64,000 bases of DNA from Pirellulales bacterium (GTDB lineage: Bacteria; Planctomycetota; Planctomycetia; Pirellulales; JAEUIK01). The position numbers and the translations under genes are program-made. Under the pieces are notes generated by a model that saw nothing but the letters and a program-made list of their open reading frames with translations, was not told where the DNA came from and did not search any database. Where the stretch lies: assembly GCA_019745975.1 (NCBI GenBank), contig JAIESQ010000074.1, positions 1 to 64,000 on the forward strand, given 5' to 3'. Below, in pieces: positions 28,888-38,246 of this stretch (position 1 is its first letter; each line of letters starts with the position of its first letter).

Positions 28888-31800
28888 GATTTCGCCGCAT
28901 TACGGTCGATCGCTTCGGCGTCTGGAAAGCGCTCGAACTGGGGCCGCTCGACGACGGGTTGAACGCTTTCTACGGTGCCAATGAAACGGGCAAAAGCACG
29001 CTGCTGGAGTTCATTCGTGGCCTGCTGTTTGGCTTTGGCGCTTCGAAGCGACGCCGCTTTGCTCCGATTGATACCGACGCAAGCTGGGGCGGATCGGCAC
29101 AGCTCGCAACCGTTGGCGGCATGACGTTGCTGCGAAGATCCGTTGTCGATGGCGTCGAGCGCGACCTCGAGTTGCGTAATGCTGAAGGGCAACCCATTCC
29201 TGCGGACTATCTCAGTCGCGTGTTGGGCAGCGTTGACGAGGTAGTATTCGAGCGCATTTTCGCCATTGGGCTGCGTGAACTGCAGGAACTGGCGACACTC
29301 GACCAAACTGAGGCCGCGGCGGCTCTGTACCGGCTAACAACCGGCGTCGATCGGGTCTCGCTCGCCGAAGTCGCGCAAGAGCTGGCCGCCTCGCGCGAAC
29401 GACTGCTGCCGTCGGATGATCGTCTGGGGATCATTAGCGACCTGCTTGCACAGCGCGAACGGTTACACGTGGAATTACGAGCGCTTGGGCAATTGACCGA
29501 CCAATATGCCCAAGGGCTTGCCGAGCAAGCGCAACTCGATCGTGAACTGGCTGGCGCGGATGCCGAGCTTGCCACACGTGCCGCCCAACGGCACCTCGTC
29601 GAAACGGCGCTGCGGCTGAGCTCGGCATGGCAAGAACGACATAGCATGCAGCAGGAATTGAATGCCATCGGCCCGCAGTCGGCTATCCCTGACGAACTGC
29701 TGCGCGGCCTGGACGTTGCGCGGCGAAGGGCCGAAATCTGCCGCCGCAACCTTCGTAAGCTTCGCGCGCGGCGTGGCCGGCTGCTGATCGCTGCGCGGAA
29801 GTTACCCGCGCGTAGCGTGCTCGCGCGGGAACTGGCCGAAATTGAGGCGCTCTGCGACCAGCTTCCCTGGGTCGCACAAGTTGAAGAGCAAGTTGCAGTC
29901 CTGGAGCGGGCCCTGGCCACCGATGAAGCGCAATTGGGAGACGCGTCGGGCCAGACGCCGAAATCGTTGTCGATTGCCGGGCCCATCGCGGGTCAATTCG
30001 CGCGCCGCCAAATAGCGCCGCTCGCGGTCGCCGGATCGATCGGCCCCTCCGCGGCGCTAGTCCGTATAGCAGAAGTCGATGTCGCGGCGGTAAAGCGCTT
30101 GCGCCAAGCCGCCAGGCAACGCCGCGCGGCCCGAGTCTCATGGAGCGAGGCGCGCAAGTCGCTCGACGCCCTCGGTCCCGAGAGTTTGCCGGACGCTCGC
30201 ACGAAATCGTCGTCTGGCGGCTTGGGAAACGCTGTTCCGACACACGAAGAGCTCACGCCGGCGCTCGAGCAGGCCGGACAACTCGTGGCCAAGCTGCGCC
30301 GCCGCGTGCAGATCGATGAGCGAATGCACCAGTTATCCGACCGCCGACACGTGCTCGACGAACAACATCGGCATTTTCTCGATCGGCAGGTGCTGCCGAC
30401 CTGGGTGCTCAGCAGTCTCGGTGTGTTCTTCGCGTTTGGCATCGCGCTGTTTGTCGGCGGAGTGATTCTACCCGAGGCAGTTACTGCCCCTTTCAGCGAG
30501 ACGCTGATCGGCCTAGGGGTCATCGGCAGCATCGCGGCCGTGGGGCTCAAGGTCTGGATCGAACGACGCAACAAGCGCGGCCTGGAGATCTGCCGGCAGC
30601 AACTGGCTACGCTGCGCTTGCAACAGCACGAAGCCGAGCAGCAACGCGACGAGCTCGACCGCGAGCTGCCAACAGGCGGCGGGCCGCTGCATGCGCGATT
30701 GCAGGCTGCGCAGAAGCAACTTGCGGACTTAGAGGGCCAGGTTCCGGCTGCGGCCAAACGACAATCCAATCTGGCGGCACGCGAGCGCGCGGACGAGGCC
30801 GTGCAACGAGCACGCGATGAGCTGCGCGCGGCGCACAAGCGCTGGAATGCCGAGTTGCGGGCGTGCGATTTGCCGACGGCCATTTCGCCCAGCCACGCCT
30901 GGCGGCTGTTGCGCGAGCGAAAGCGTCACGGGACTCTAGCAAGTGAACTTGCCGCACGGCGCGACGAGATTGGCCAGCGGCGCCGCGCGATCGACTCGCT
31001 AGCCACCAGAGTCGCAACGGCGGCCAGCCGCGCACACGCCCCCTTAGTCGCCGGCACCTTGAGCGAACAGCTCGAGCAGTTGCGCGAATTCGCAGGCGGC
31101 GAGCGCCGCAAAGCCGACGAGCGATTCGAAATCACCGAGCGTATCCGACAAGTCACACGGCGTGCCCGCCCCTGGCGACGCCGCCTGCGGCAGTGCCGCA
31201 TCCGCCGCCGCAGGCTATTGGATCGAGCCGACGCGTCGTCCGAAAAAGTGCTGCGCGAGCGCCACGCCATGGGGCTCCGGGCGAGATCGCTCGCTGAAAA
31301 GTTGGCGAACCTCGATGCACAATTTGCCGCCGCCGTGGCACCACCCCAACAAGAGCCGCTGCAGCAATTGCTCGCGCAAAGCGATGCTTCGATGCTGGCC
31401 GCGCAACAAGCCGATCTCACACAGCATGTTGCCGAACTTGAACAATCGCGACGTGCCCGTGCCGAGCGACGTGGCGCCGTCGCGGCCGAAGTCGCCCGCC
31501 TGGCGGGCGAGCAGCGCACCGGGCAAGCCCGCTTCGAGCTGGGAATCGTTGAGGCCAAGTTGCGCGACTCCCTAAAGCGCTGGCAAACGCTCGCGGTGTT
31601 GCAACAGCTCGTCGAAACGGTCGGGCGCGCTTACGAGCGCGACCATCAGCCAGCCACGCTTCGCGAAGCATCGTTGTATCTCGATCGACTGACGCAGGGC
31701 CGCTACGTCCGCGTCTGGACTCCTTGGGGCGAGCACCAGTTGCTGCTCGAAGAGCGTAGCGGCGCCACGACATCAATCGAACAGCTCAGCGACGGCGCGC

Positions 31801-32399
31801 GCGAGCAGTTATTCCTGGCACTGCGTCTGGCGCTGGTCGCCGAATTCGCGCGGCGCGGGGTCTCTTTGCCCGTCGTGCTCGACGACGTGTTAGTGAACTT
31901 CGACGCACAGCGTGCCCAGGCCGCCGCCGCCTTGCTGCGCGATTTCGCGGCCGCCGGGCACCAGGTGCTGGTCTTCACCTGCCATGAACACTTGGCCGAG
32001 CTGTTTCATGCTCAGGGCACTCCCGTGCGCGATCTCGGACAGCGCGGACAACTGCTTACTCGGCCGCAAGTCGTGCCCGAGGCCACAGTCCCCGACAACC
32101 CGGTCGCCGAACTGCGCGTCGATCCGGCCGAGTCACCGCCACCGCGCCGGCGTTCGCGGCGGGCGAAGTCCTTTGCGCCGAGCGAGGATGGTCAACCCGT
32201 GATCGAGGTTGTGGACGACCGCCCTGCCCGCGAGGCCGTATCGTTCGTGATGCTCGCTGGCGACGGCGCCGAGGAATTCGCTGGCGAATTTGCCGAGCGT
32301 CACGCGAAAGCAGCCGCGGCAGCGACCGATTCAGCGACCAGCGAACGATCACGCCCAGCCGAGCCGAATCCCGCAGTGCCTTCGAGTGCCGATCAGTAA
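28884..32399 (+). CDS. SbcC/YhaN-like AAA ATPase with long coiled coil
   Basis: A 1171-aa ATPase. The N-terminus carries a Walker A (GANETGKSTLLEF near residue 33), and the C-terminal lobe has the ABC-type signature (EQLSDGAREQLFLALRLAL) and Walker B (LPVVLDDVLVNFD). Between them lie two long Arg/Glu/Gln-rich coiled-coil arms. Around residues 505-560 two hydrophobic helices occur (TWVLSSLGVFFAFGIALF and LIGLGVIGSIAAVGLKVWI), as in YhaN-type proteins, implying membrane contact. The last ~140 residues are acidic and low complexity. Encoded with the upstream phosphoesterase as a two-gene unit. Confidence 0.9.
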   Translation: MRFRRITVDRFGVWKALELGPLDDGLNAFYGANETGKSTLLEFIRGLLFGFGASKRRRFAPIDTDASWGGSAQLATVGGMTLLRRSVVDGVERDLELRNAEGQPIPADYLSRVLGSVDEVVFERIFAIGLRELQELATLDQTEAAAALYRLTTGVDRVSLAEVAQELAASRERLLPSDDRLGIISDLLAQRERLHVELRALGQLTDQYAQGLAEQAQLDRELAGADAELATRAAQRHLVETALRLSSAWQERHSMQQELNAIGPQSAIPDELLRGLDVARRRAEICRRNLRKLRARRGRLLIAARKLPARSVLARELAEIEALCDQLPWVAQVEEQVAVLERALATDEAQLGDASGQTPKSLSIAGPIAGQFARRQIAPLAVAGSIGPSAALVRIAEVDVAAVKRLRQAARQRRAARVSWSEARKSLDALGPESLPDARTKSSSGGLGNAVPTHEELTPALEQAGQLVAKLRRRVQIDERMHQLSDRRHVLDEQHRHFLDRQVLPTWVLSSLGVFFAFGIALFVGGVILPEAVTAPFSETLIGLGVIGSIAAVGLKVWIERRNKRGLEICRQQLATLRLQQHEAEQQRDELDRELPTGGGPLHARLQAAQKQLADLEGQVPAAAKRQSNLAARERADEAVQRARDELRAAHKRWNAELRACDLPTAISPSHAWRLLRERKRHGTLASELAARRDEIGQRRRAIDSLATRVATAASRAHAPLVAGTLSEQLEQLREFAGGERRKADERFEITERIRQVTRRARPWRRRLRQCRIRRRRLLDRADASSEKVLRERHAMGLRARSLAEKLANLDAQFAAAVAPPQQEPLQQLLAQSDASMLAAQQADLTQHVAELEQSRRARAERRGAVAAEVARLAGEQRTGQARFELGIVEAKLRDSLKRWQTLAVLQQLVETVGRAYERDHQPATLREASLYLDRLTQGRYVRVWTPWGEHQLLLEERSGATTSIEQLSDGAREQLFLALRLALVAEFARRGVSLPVVLDDVLVNFDAQRAQAAAALLRDFAAAGHQVLVFTCHEHLAELFHAQGTPVRDLGQRGQLLTRPQVVPEATVPDNPVAELRVDPAESPPPRRRSRRAKSFAPSEDGQPVIEVVDDRPAREAVSFVMLAGDGAEEFAGEFAERHAKAAAAATDSATSERSRPAEPNPAVPSSADQ

Positions 32400-32424
32400 G
32401 TCGATCGTTGCCTCCAGGCACTTG

Positions 32425-33351
32425 CTAGGTTGGCTGCAGCGCTGAATTGCGCAGTCCATGCTCGTGCAGTGCCAGGCGATACCGGCGCCTGGCGTCGACG
32501 AATCCCCACAGGAAGAACACGTTGGCGGCCAGCGAAGCGCCCAGGGCCGCCATCGTCGCCAGCCAGTTAAGCAATCCTGGTGACGGAGCGGCCGGTCCAT
32601 CCGTTGCCGCTGTGTCTTTTGCCGCGTTTTCATCGGCTCCTGTCGCCGGCGCCGTGGCGGGTGGTGTTTCCGGACGCGCGCGATGCTGTTCTTCGGCAGG
32701 CGTTGCCGTCGATGCCGTAGTTACGGTCCCCTTGTCGAGCGCTGGCTTGGTGGCTGCCGCCGCATCGACCAACGCGGTAGTATCCGTCGGGCCGTTGTGC
32801 ACCGCTTCAGCCGGCGTCGACGCGACTTCAATTCCATCCGACAGGTCGACGTTGGTTTCGCTGGGGTCGACCGGTCCCACGTTGGCAAGCGATGCGTCCA
32901 CGGATCCGTCTGGCGCCGGCTCGGTCTCGCTCGTCGTAGCCGGCTCCTTCGCGTCCGCTGTTGTCGCGGTGTGCCAACCATCACTTGTCGATGCCGCCGC
33001 AGTGGGCACGTCGGCCGGCTTGGCCGTTCGACCGTCGGTTAACGCCAAATCGCTGGTTGCCGCGCCGTCGATGGGGCGATTCGCGGTCATAGCAGTTGCC
33101 GACGAATCACCCGGTGTCGTTGCTGGCCGCGTCGTTTGCGGAAGTTGATCCGTGCCGACCATCCAATGCACGCGAACGACGCGCTCCGCGAAGGCGGGTA
33201 GATCGCTCGTCAATGGCTCGCCCGCGCGCAGCAACTCCAACTGCTCGGGCTCGATCTGCAAGAACAACTCGTAGCCACCTTCGTCGACCGGCTGCCAGCC
33301 CACGTCGATTCCCAAGCTGGCAACCGCGACCAACCAGACGGCAGGACTCAT
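32425..33351 (-). CDS. Membrane-anchored low-complexity protein
   Basis: A 308-aa protein starting at ATG 33351, with GGAAGG upstream. The first ~75 residues include a hydrophobic leader (MSPAVWLVAVASLGIDVGW) and a short conserved-looking segment (GGYELFLQIEPEQLELLRAG). About 170 residues of Ala/Thr/Pro/Asp low complexity follow, then a transmembrane helix (LLNWLATMAALGASLAANVFFLWGF) and a short basic tail. It may be a stalk-like envelope protein. No recognised family beyond planctomycete relatives expected from this layout. Confidence 0.6.
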   Translation of the reverse strand: MSPAVWLVAVASLGIDVGWQPVDEGGYELFLQIEPEQLELLRAGEPLTSDLPAFAERVVRVHWMVGTDQLPQTTRPATTPGDSSATAMTANRPIDGAATSDLALTDGRTAKPADVPTAAASTSDGWHTATTADAKEPATTSETEPAPDGSVDASLANVGPVDPSETNVDLSDGIEVASTPAEAVHNGPTDTTALVDAAAATKPALDKGTVTTASTATPAEEQHRARPETPPATAPATGADENAAKDTAATDGPAAPSPGLLNWLATMAALGASLAANVFFLWGFVDARRRYRLALHEHGLRNSALQPT

Positions 33352-33577
33352 GGCCGACACCTTCCCCGAAGACTGATAACCGGGATTGTTCGCGCACGCG
33401 ACCGCGTCCCTGCATCGTATCCCCTTGGCTGGCGAAGTGCCAAGCACGCGGACCGGGCCCGCCGGGCGTGCGGCGAAGTGGCGTTGCCACTACGCATGAG
33501 CGCACCGGGACACTTAGCGGTTCATCAAGTCATGCCGCGCTGTTTCAGCGCCGGCAAAGTCGACGGAACTTACCGCG

Positions 33578-35005
33578 TCAAACGGCGCGGCGCAGTTCGG
33601 CGATCGGTCGGCCCCCTTCGGTCACAACAGGCGTCGGCCGCCCCTGCGGGCTGAGCCATTGCGACTCGAGATCGACGCCCAAATAATCATATACCGTGGC
33701 AGCCAGATCCGACGGCGTGATCGGTCTTTCCTTGATGGCGTGCCCGGTGCGATCGGTGCTGCCGATCACCTGGCCGTGGGCGAAGCCGCCGCCGGCCACG
33801 AGCATCGACATCACGTTGGTCCAATGGCCCCGGCCGGCGGTGCGCGTCATGACCGGGTCGCGCCCGAACTCACCGAGCATCAACACCAACGTGTCGTCTA
33901 GCAAGCCGCGCTGCTCCAGGTCGGTAATCAAGGTGTGCGTCGTCTGGTCAAGGACCGGCAAGATCGGCTTGAGCCCCTTCTCGATCCCACCCCAGCGCAC
34001 CTCGTCGCCATGGTGATCGAAGTAGCCCCAGTGCGCGCTGACAACGATGAACGTCACGCCAGCTTCCACCAACCTCCGCGCTAAGAGCGCCTTCTCCCCC
34101 AGGCTGTGGCGGCCATAGGCCTCGCGCAGCTCGGCTGGCTCGTCGTCGACCCGGAAGGCCCGCTCGACCTTGCCCGACGACACCATTTCGAACGCCTGTT
34201 GGTGGTAGCGATCGGTGCGGGCGAGCGTGACGGTCTGGTCGAAGCCGCGTCGCAGCGTTTCGAACTCGCGCCGCAAGCGATCGCGATCCGCCAGCCGCGG
34301 CACGGCGACTCCCTTGGGCATCGCGAACCGGCCGGCCAGTTCGGCGCCATTGACGGGCGCGTACTGACTGCCGAGATGTCCCGCTTCCCAAACGTCGGCC
34401 CGCCAGCTTTCAGCCAGGCCGACAAAGGCCGGCATGGCCGGATCGTTCGGGCCGCGGAACCGCGCCACGATCGAACCCATCGAGGGATAGCCACCACCAT
34501 CGCGGCCGTCGTCGGTGCGCCGGGCGAGCGGGTTGCCCGCTTGCATCGTGATCGGGGTGTGGTTGCTGGCGCTACAATCGACCGAGCGCAGGACGGTGAG
34601 CTTGTCCATGATCGAGGCGGTCTTGGGCAGATGCTCGCAAACCTCGATCCCAGGGACGCGAGTGCTGATCGCGCCGAACGGACCGCGGATCTCGCTGGGG
34701 GCCGTCGGCTTGGGGTCCCACATATCGAGATGGCTCGGTCCGCCAGAAAGCCAGAACAGCAGCACCGCTCGCTTGGAAGCCCCAGTTGCCGCCGTCGTGG
34801 CTTGCGCTTGCGCCTGCAAGAGGCTCGCGGTCGACAGACCGGCCACGCCAGCCAGGCCAGTTTGCAGGAACCAGCGTCGCGAGCCGACGCGCAACAAGTC
34901 GGCTGCCGGCGGACGGAACGGCGAACGGCCGACGCTGGCATCGTGCTGGGCGCCGTGCTGGGGGTCGTGCAATCCCGGGTTGTGCAGGTCACCGGCAGAT
35001 GGCAT
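33578..35005 (-). CDS. Tat-exported DUF1501 protein (first)
   Basis: A 475-aa protein with a twin-arginine signal (SRRWFLQTGLAGVAGLS). The rest follows the DUF1501 pattern, related to alkaline-phosphatase/sulfatase folds: AVLLFWLSGGPSHLDMWDPKP, CEHLPKTASIMDKLTVLRS, a histidine-rich HWGYFDHHGD and VLMLGEFGRDPVMTRTAGRGHWTN. In planctomycetes such genes usually sit beside a DUF1549/DUF1553 cytochrome-like partner; none is present here. Function of the family is not established. The ATG at 35005 has AAGGGACGG upstream. Confidence 0.9.
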   Translation of the reverse strand: MPSAGDLHNPGLHDPQHGAQHDASVGRSPFRPPAADLLRVGSRRWFLQTGLAGVAGLSTASLLQAQAQATTAATGASKRAVLLFWLSGGPSHLDMWDPKPTAPSEIRGPFGAISTRVPGIEVCEHLPKTASIMDKLTVLRSVDCSASNHTPITMQAGNPLARRTDDGRDGGGYPSMGSIVARFRGPNDPAMPAFVGLAESWRADVWEAGHLGSQYAPVNGAELAGRFAMPKGVAVPRLADRDRLRREFETLRRGFDQTVTLARTDRYHQQAFEMVSSGKVERAFRVDDEPAELREAYGRHSLGEKALLARRLVEAGVTFIVVSAHWGYFDHHGDEVRWGGIEKGLKPILPVLDQTTHTLITDLEQRGLLDDTLVLMLGEFGRDPVMTRTAGRGHWTNVMSMLVAGGGFAHGQVIGSTDRTGHAIKERPITPSDLAATVYDYLGVDLESQWLSPQGRPTPVVTEGGRPIAELRRAV

Positions 35006-35223
35006 TGCGACCGTCCCTTCGCGAGGGGTAGTAACCGCGGATACGCCCTCGGCTTGCGCGTTCGCTGTCCGATAGCGTAGGCATCCTGGTCATCCGGTCA
35101 AGGTTTTTAGTGGTTTGCACGATGTGCCGAATGCCGCGCTCGGCGGCCTCGACCTACGTGCTGCGAAAGGTTTTGTCACGACGGGGTGCGGCCGTGGGGG
35201 GCCAGAATAAGATTGTCCGGTAA

Positions 35224-35354
35224 TTTGCGTCCTAACCGTCCTAAGCGGCTGTCAAAAGTAGTTAAGCCTTTTGTTAGCAACGAGTTATTTTAGGACGCAA
35301 AACTCAAAACCGTTGCGTCCTAGATCGTCCTAAGCGTGGTTTTGCGTCCTAAGC
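35224..35354. repeat. Cluster of TTGCGTCCTAA repeats
   Basis: Four copies of TTGCGTCCTA(A) occur in 130 bases: forward near 35225, 35314 and 35342, and reversed at 35288-35302 (TTTTAGGACGCAA). Shorter CGTCCTAAGC copies add to the set. It could be a regulator-binding cluster or a decayed palindromic element. Confidence 0.6.
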
Positions 35355-35665
35355 AGGCTCCAGGCCTCAGGCTTTAGGGAACGCGATCGACGCGCGCACG
35401 GCGGACGCAGCTCTCGGCTCCGACTTTGACAAACGATTCGTTGAATCGCGAAGTCCCCGGGCGAGAGGCGTGTGCTGGTTGTTGTCTCATGCGCGCACGC
35501 TGGCGCGCCAGGTTTTCTCCTGTAAGGGGTTAGTTTTCCGTGTTCAGTTTTCAGGGGACCGATCGCAAGCATGCCCACGACGAGCGTGGGCATGGCACCC
35601 CCGCGTATGCGTTCTCAAGTCTCGCCCCTATTAATGTACACATTTTGGTACAGTTATCAAGGGGT

Positions 35666-35694
35666 CAAAAATAGCCACCGGCAAAAATGGTCAC
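35666..35694. repeat. Direct repeat pair CAAAAATnGnCAC
   Basis: CAAAAATAGCCAC (35666-35678) and CAAAAATGGTCAC (35682-35694) are 13-mers with two mismatches, 16 bases apart start to start. Multiple short terminal repeats of this kind are seen at ends of some insertion sequences such as the IS21 group, so this may be a relic end. No transposase is present. Confidence 0.4.
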
Positions 35695-35842
35695 TCCGCG
35701 GCGTGGCTGTCTTGGCCGTGATTGAGATGGGTATCATGAAGCAAGAAGCGGCGATTCGGTTCCGGGCGTCCGGACACCTTTTCTGATCCGCTTATCTGAG
35801 CCTCGCGTCAACGCGATCCGAACTGCAGGACGCCAACCCACT

Positions 35843-36214
35843 ATGGCCTTTCGACTCGAGCCGCCTCCCGGGAACTACCACGACCCGTTTGTCGTGGTTG
35901 AGCGATTGCGAGACGAGTTCGCCGGGTGTGAAGCCGACGCGGCGGCGGGCGCGGACGCCGTGGGCGACATGATCGCCAAATTCATCGAGCTCAAGGCGCC
36001 GCAGGCGATCATCGAGGAAGCCGCCAACGGGCGGGAACGCGCATATCTGGTTACCGTTGCGGATGACATGGCGTCGGACAACTGTCTAACGTTTCTTGTC
36101 CGCCCCGGCGCTTTCATCCTGATTGGATTTCATTCCGCACAGCACGAGGCGGCCACGAAGCCGCTGGCCGAGCGCTGCGCCAGGGCATTGGGATACCAAA
36201 TCCGTATCGTTTAG
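35843..36214 (+). CDS. Small hypothetical protein
   Basis: A 123-aa soluble protein with no signal peptide. Composition and codon use look coding; it has an amphipathic helix-rich N-terminal half (VVERLRDEFAGCEADAAAGADAV) and a beta-like C-terminal half (NCLTFLVRPGAFILIGFHSAQHEA). No family recognised. It is convergent with the DoxX gene. Confidence 0.5.
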   Translation: MAFRLEPPPGNYHDPFVVVERLRDEFAGCEADAAAGADAVGDMIAKFIELKAPQAIIEEAANGRERAYLVTVADDMASDNCLTFLVRPGAFILIGFHSAQHEAATKPLAERCARALGYQIRIV

Positions 36215-36273
36215 CTTGCGATGTAATCGCCCATCGACAGAGCTGCCCAGCGAACAACGTCATCACTGGCGGC

Positions 36274-36714
36274 TCAAGCCGTGACGTCGTCGTGGGACCC
36301 GTCGAACAGCACGGCATCGAGTGACAAGCGTCCCGGTCCGGCCAGCAGGAATAACAGCGCCGCCGCCAGGTAGACGAGCGCCAGCTCGTACGATGGCCCA
36401 CCCTGGGCAACAAACGGATGCCCTGCCGCGTAGTGCACCTTGTAAAAGGCGACTGCCATCGTGCAGACGAGTCCCAAGGAGAAGAGCCGCGTGAACAATC
36501 CCAGGGCGAGCGCGATGCCACCGCCGAATTCGGAGATGGCCGCCAGCAATTGGAGCCAGCCGGGCATCGTCGCTTCGGGCCCCATCCAGGTCAGCGGCGC
36601 GTGAATCTTCGGCCAGCCGTGCAGCACGAAGGCCGCTCCCACCGCCAGGCGCAGCGCCAAGAGGCCGATCGAGGCCAGCCAATCGGACGATACGTGGTAG
36701 AGGATTCGCTTCAT
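36274..36714 (-). CDS. DoxX-family membrane protein
   Basis: A 146-aa protein with four hydrophobic helices and the DoxX pattern: LRLAVGAAFVLHGWPKI, the LQLLAAISEFGGGIALALGLFTRL segment, and VHYAAGHPF before the last helices. DoxX-like proteins are quinone- or thiol-linked small membrane proteins of varied role. It is the only gene between two repeat-bearing gaps, with the second DUF1501 gene next upstream. Confidence 0.88.
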   Translation of the reverse strand: MKRILYHVSSDWLASIGLLALRLAVGAAFVLHGWPKIHAPLTWMGPEATMPGWLQLLAAISEFGGGIALALGLFTRLFSLGLVCTMAVAFYKVHYAAGHPFVAQGGPSYELALVYLAAALLFLLAGPGRLSLDAVLFDGSHDDVTA

Positions 36715-36747
36715 ACGAGGTGCTCGACGTGTGTCACGAACTTCGAG

Positions 36748-36872
36748 GCAGTTTCAAAACTGGCGATGAACCAGCGTCGGATGCCACGGCAAGAACCATC
36801 AAGCTGAGCTGTGTCAAATGTTGCACTGCTGGGCAAGCCAGCAGTGGCACCCAAACCAAGTTTTGAAACTGC
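36748..36872. repeat. 125-bp palindromic mini-element, copy 1
   Basis: The ends are perfect 14-bp inverted repeats: GCAGTTTCAAAACT (36748-36761) and AGTTTTGAAACTGC (36859-36872). Inside is a stable hairpin, CACTGCTGG (36824-36832), loop GCAAG, CCAGCAGTG (36838-36846). A related copy lies at 38806-38915. It sits immediately 3' of the second DUF1501 gene and may act as its terminator. It looks like a miniature inverted-repeat element without coding capacity. Confidence 0.75.
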
Positions 36873-36887
36873 TTCTAGCAAGATAAC

Positions 36888-38246
36888 TCAGATCAACTCT
36901 CGAATCGGTTCGCCGTGCGGCAAAATGGGAATCGGCCGACCGCTGAAATCGGTGAACTCGCTGCGCCAGTCGATCCCCAAGTGGCGGTAGATCGTGGCCA
37001 AGAGGTCTTGCGGCGTCAGGGGCCGCTCCTGCGGAAACTCGCCCTTGGAGTTCGTGGCGCCGACGACTTGCCCCATACGCAAGTCACCCCCCGCGACCAA
37101 CGCCGACATGGCTGCTGGCCAGTGGTCGCGACCGATCAACCCCGCCGAGTTGACGAGCCGCGGCGTGCGGCCGAACTCGCCCATCGCCACGACCATGATC
37201 CGTTGGTCGAGCCCGCGCTGGTGGATGTCGTCGATCAGCGCGGAGAGTCCCTGATCCATGAAGGGTGCGCGATAGCGCATGGCGTCGGCCAGGTCCCAGC
37301 GCGTCTGGGGATTGATGTGGTCGTCCCAACTGAAGTAGCGATCGGAGAGGGTTGGCGCCAGGGCGTCGATCGTCACGACGGCGGTGCCCGCTTCGGCCAG
37401 TCGCCGCGCCAAGAGCATGCTCTGGCCCCATAAATGCCGGCCATAGCGGTCGCGTAGCCGCGGCTCTTCCTGGCCAAGGTCGAAGGCCGTGGCGACTTGC
37501 CGGCTAGTGAGCACGCGGAGCGCTCCCGCGCGAAAGTCGTCGGTCCCTTCGAGCGAACCGTGCAGATCGAGACCGCGCCGCAAGTGATCAAACTGCGCCA
37601 CGAGCCCCGATCGGTCGTCGAGGCGCGTGGCGTCGAGGCCGGCCGCGAGCTCGAGGTTGGGGGCACGGAACTTTTCGGCGGCGGGGTCCCCCGTGGCGAA
37701 AGCCGCCTGGCTGACCCCCAGATAGTTCGGCTGGGTCATGAAGGGTTGCCGGGGGATGCCGACGTAGTTGGGCAATCCGTCGGCCCGGGCGCCGCGGCAG
37801 CGGGCGGCGATCATGCCGAAATCGGGGTGCTCGCTGCGGGCTTGCGAAGTGGGGTCGGGCTGGCGCGGCGTCTTGCCAGTGAGCACCTCGATCGAGCCGT
37901 CGTTATGGGCCGACATCTCGTGGTGCAGCGACCGCACCAGCGAGAACTTGTCGGCCAGCCGGGCCTGCCGCGGGAACAGCTCGCAAACCTCCAGCCCTGG
38001 CACCGTGGTCGGGATCGGCCGAAATGGACCGCGGTACTCGCTGGGGGCCTCGGGCTTGAGGTCGTAGGTTTCCAACTGGCTGGGACCACCCCACATCCAG
38101 AAGAGGATAACCGAGGTGTCGCGATGCTCAGCCGTGCCGGACGCCTGCGCTTGCATCAAGTCGGCCAGGCCGAGCCCGCCCAGGCCGAGCACGCCGGCGC
38201 GGAGGAACTCGCGGCGTCGCACCGGTCCCAAGCAGGGGGTTCGCAT
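36888..38246 (-). CDS. Tat-exported DUF1501 protein (second)
   Basis: A 452-aa protein from ATG 38246 (GAGG ribosome site 6 bases upstream); the frame extends 9 codons further. It has a twin-arginine signal (VRRREFLRAGVLGLGGLGLADL), then the DUF1501 pattern: VILFWMWGGPSQLETYDLKP, CELFPRQARLADKFSLVRSLHHEMSAHNDGS, VVTIDALAPTLSDRYFSWDDH and GEFGRTPRLVNSAGLIGRDHWPAAM. It is a homologue of the first DUF1501 protein, but the two are well diverged. As with that gene, no cytochrome-like partner adjoins. Confidence 0.9.
   Translation of the reverse strand: MRTPCLGPVRRREFLRAGVLGLGGLGLADLMQAQASGTAEHRDTSVILFWMWGGPSQLETYDLKPEAPSEYRGPFRPIPTTVPGLEVCELFPRQARLADKFSLVRSLHHEMSAHNDGSIEVLTGKTPRQPDPTSQARSEHPDFGMIAARCRGARADGLPNYVGIPRQPFMTQPNYLGVSQAAFATGDPAAEKFRAPNLELAAGLDATRLDDRSGLVAQFDHLRRGLDLHGSLEGTDDFRAGALRVLTSRQVATAFDLGQEEPRLRDRYGRHLWGQSMLLARRLAEAGTAVVTIDALAPTLSDRYFSWDDHINPQTRWDLADAMRYRAPFMDQGLSALIDDIHQRGLDQRIMVVAMGEFGRTPRLVNSAGLIGRDHWPAAMSALVAGGDLRMGQVVGATNSKGEFPQERPLTPQDLLATIYRHLGIDWRSEFTDFSGRPIPILPHGEPIRELI

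Larger units (their letters stand above)
35006..35842. other. Long intergenic region
   Basis: About 840 bases with lower GC than the neighbours. It contains the TTGCGTCCTAA cluster and a pair of CAAAAATnGnCAC direct repeats. Small open frames (such as 35571-35786) lack supporting features. The region looks like a site of past insertion and decay. Confidence 0.5.

Noticed and set aside
29207-30883. Long minus-strand frames opposite the SbcC-like ATPase
   Set aside because: Ser/Arg-rich, motif-free shadows of a strongly supported gene on the other strand.
35571-35786. 71-codon frame in the gap after the first DUF1501 gene
   Set aside because: It overlaps the repeat-bearing decayed region and has no coding features.
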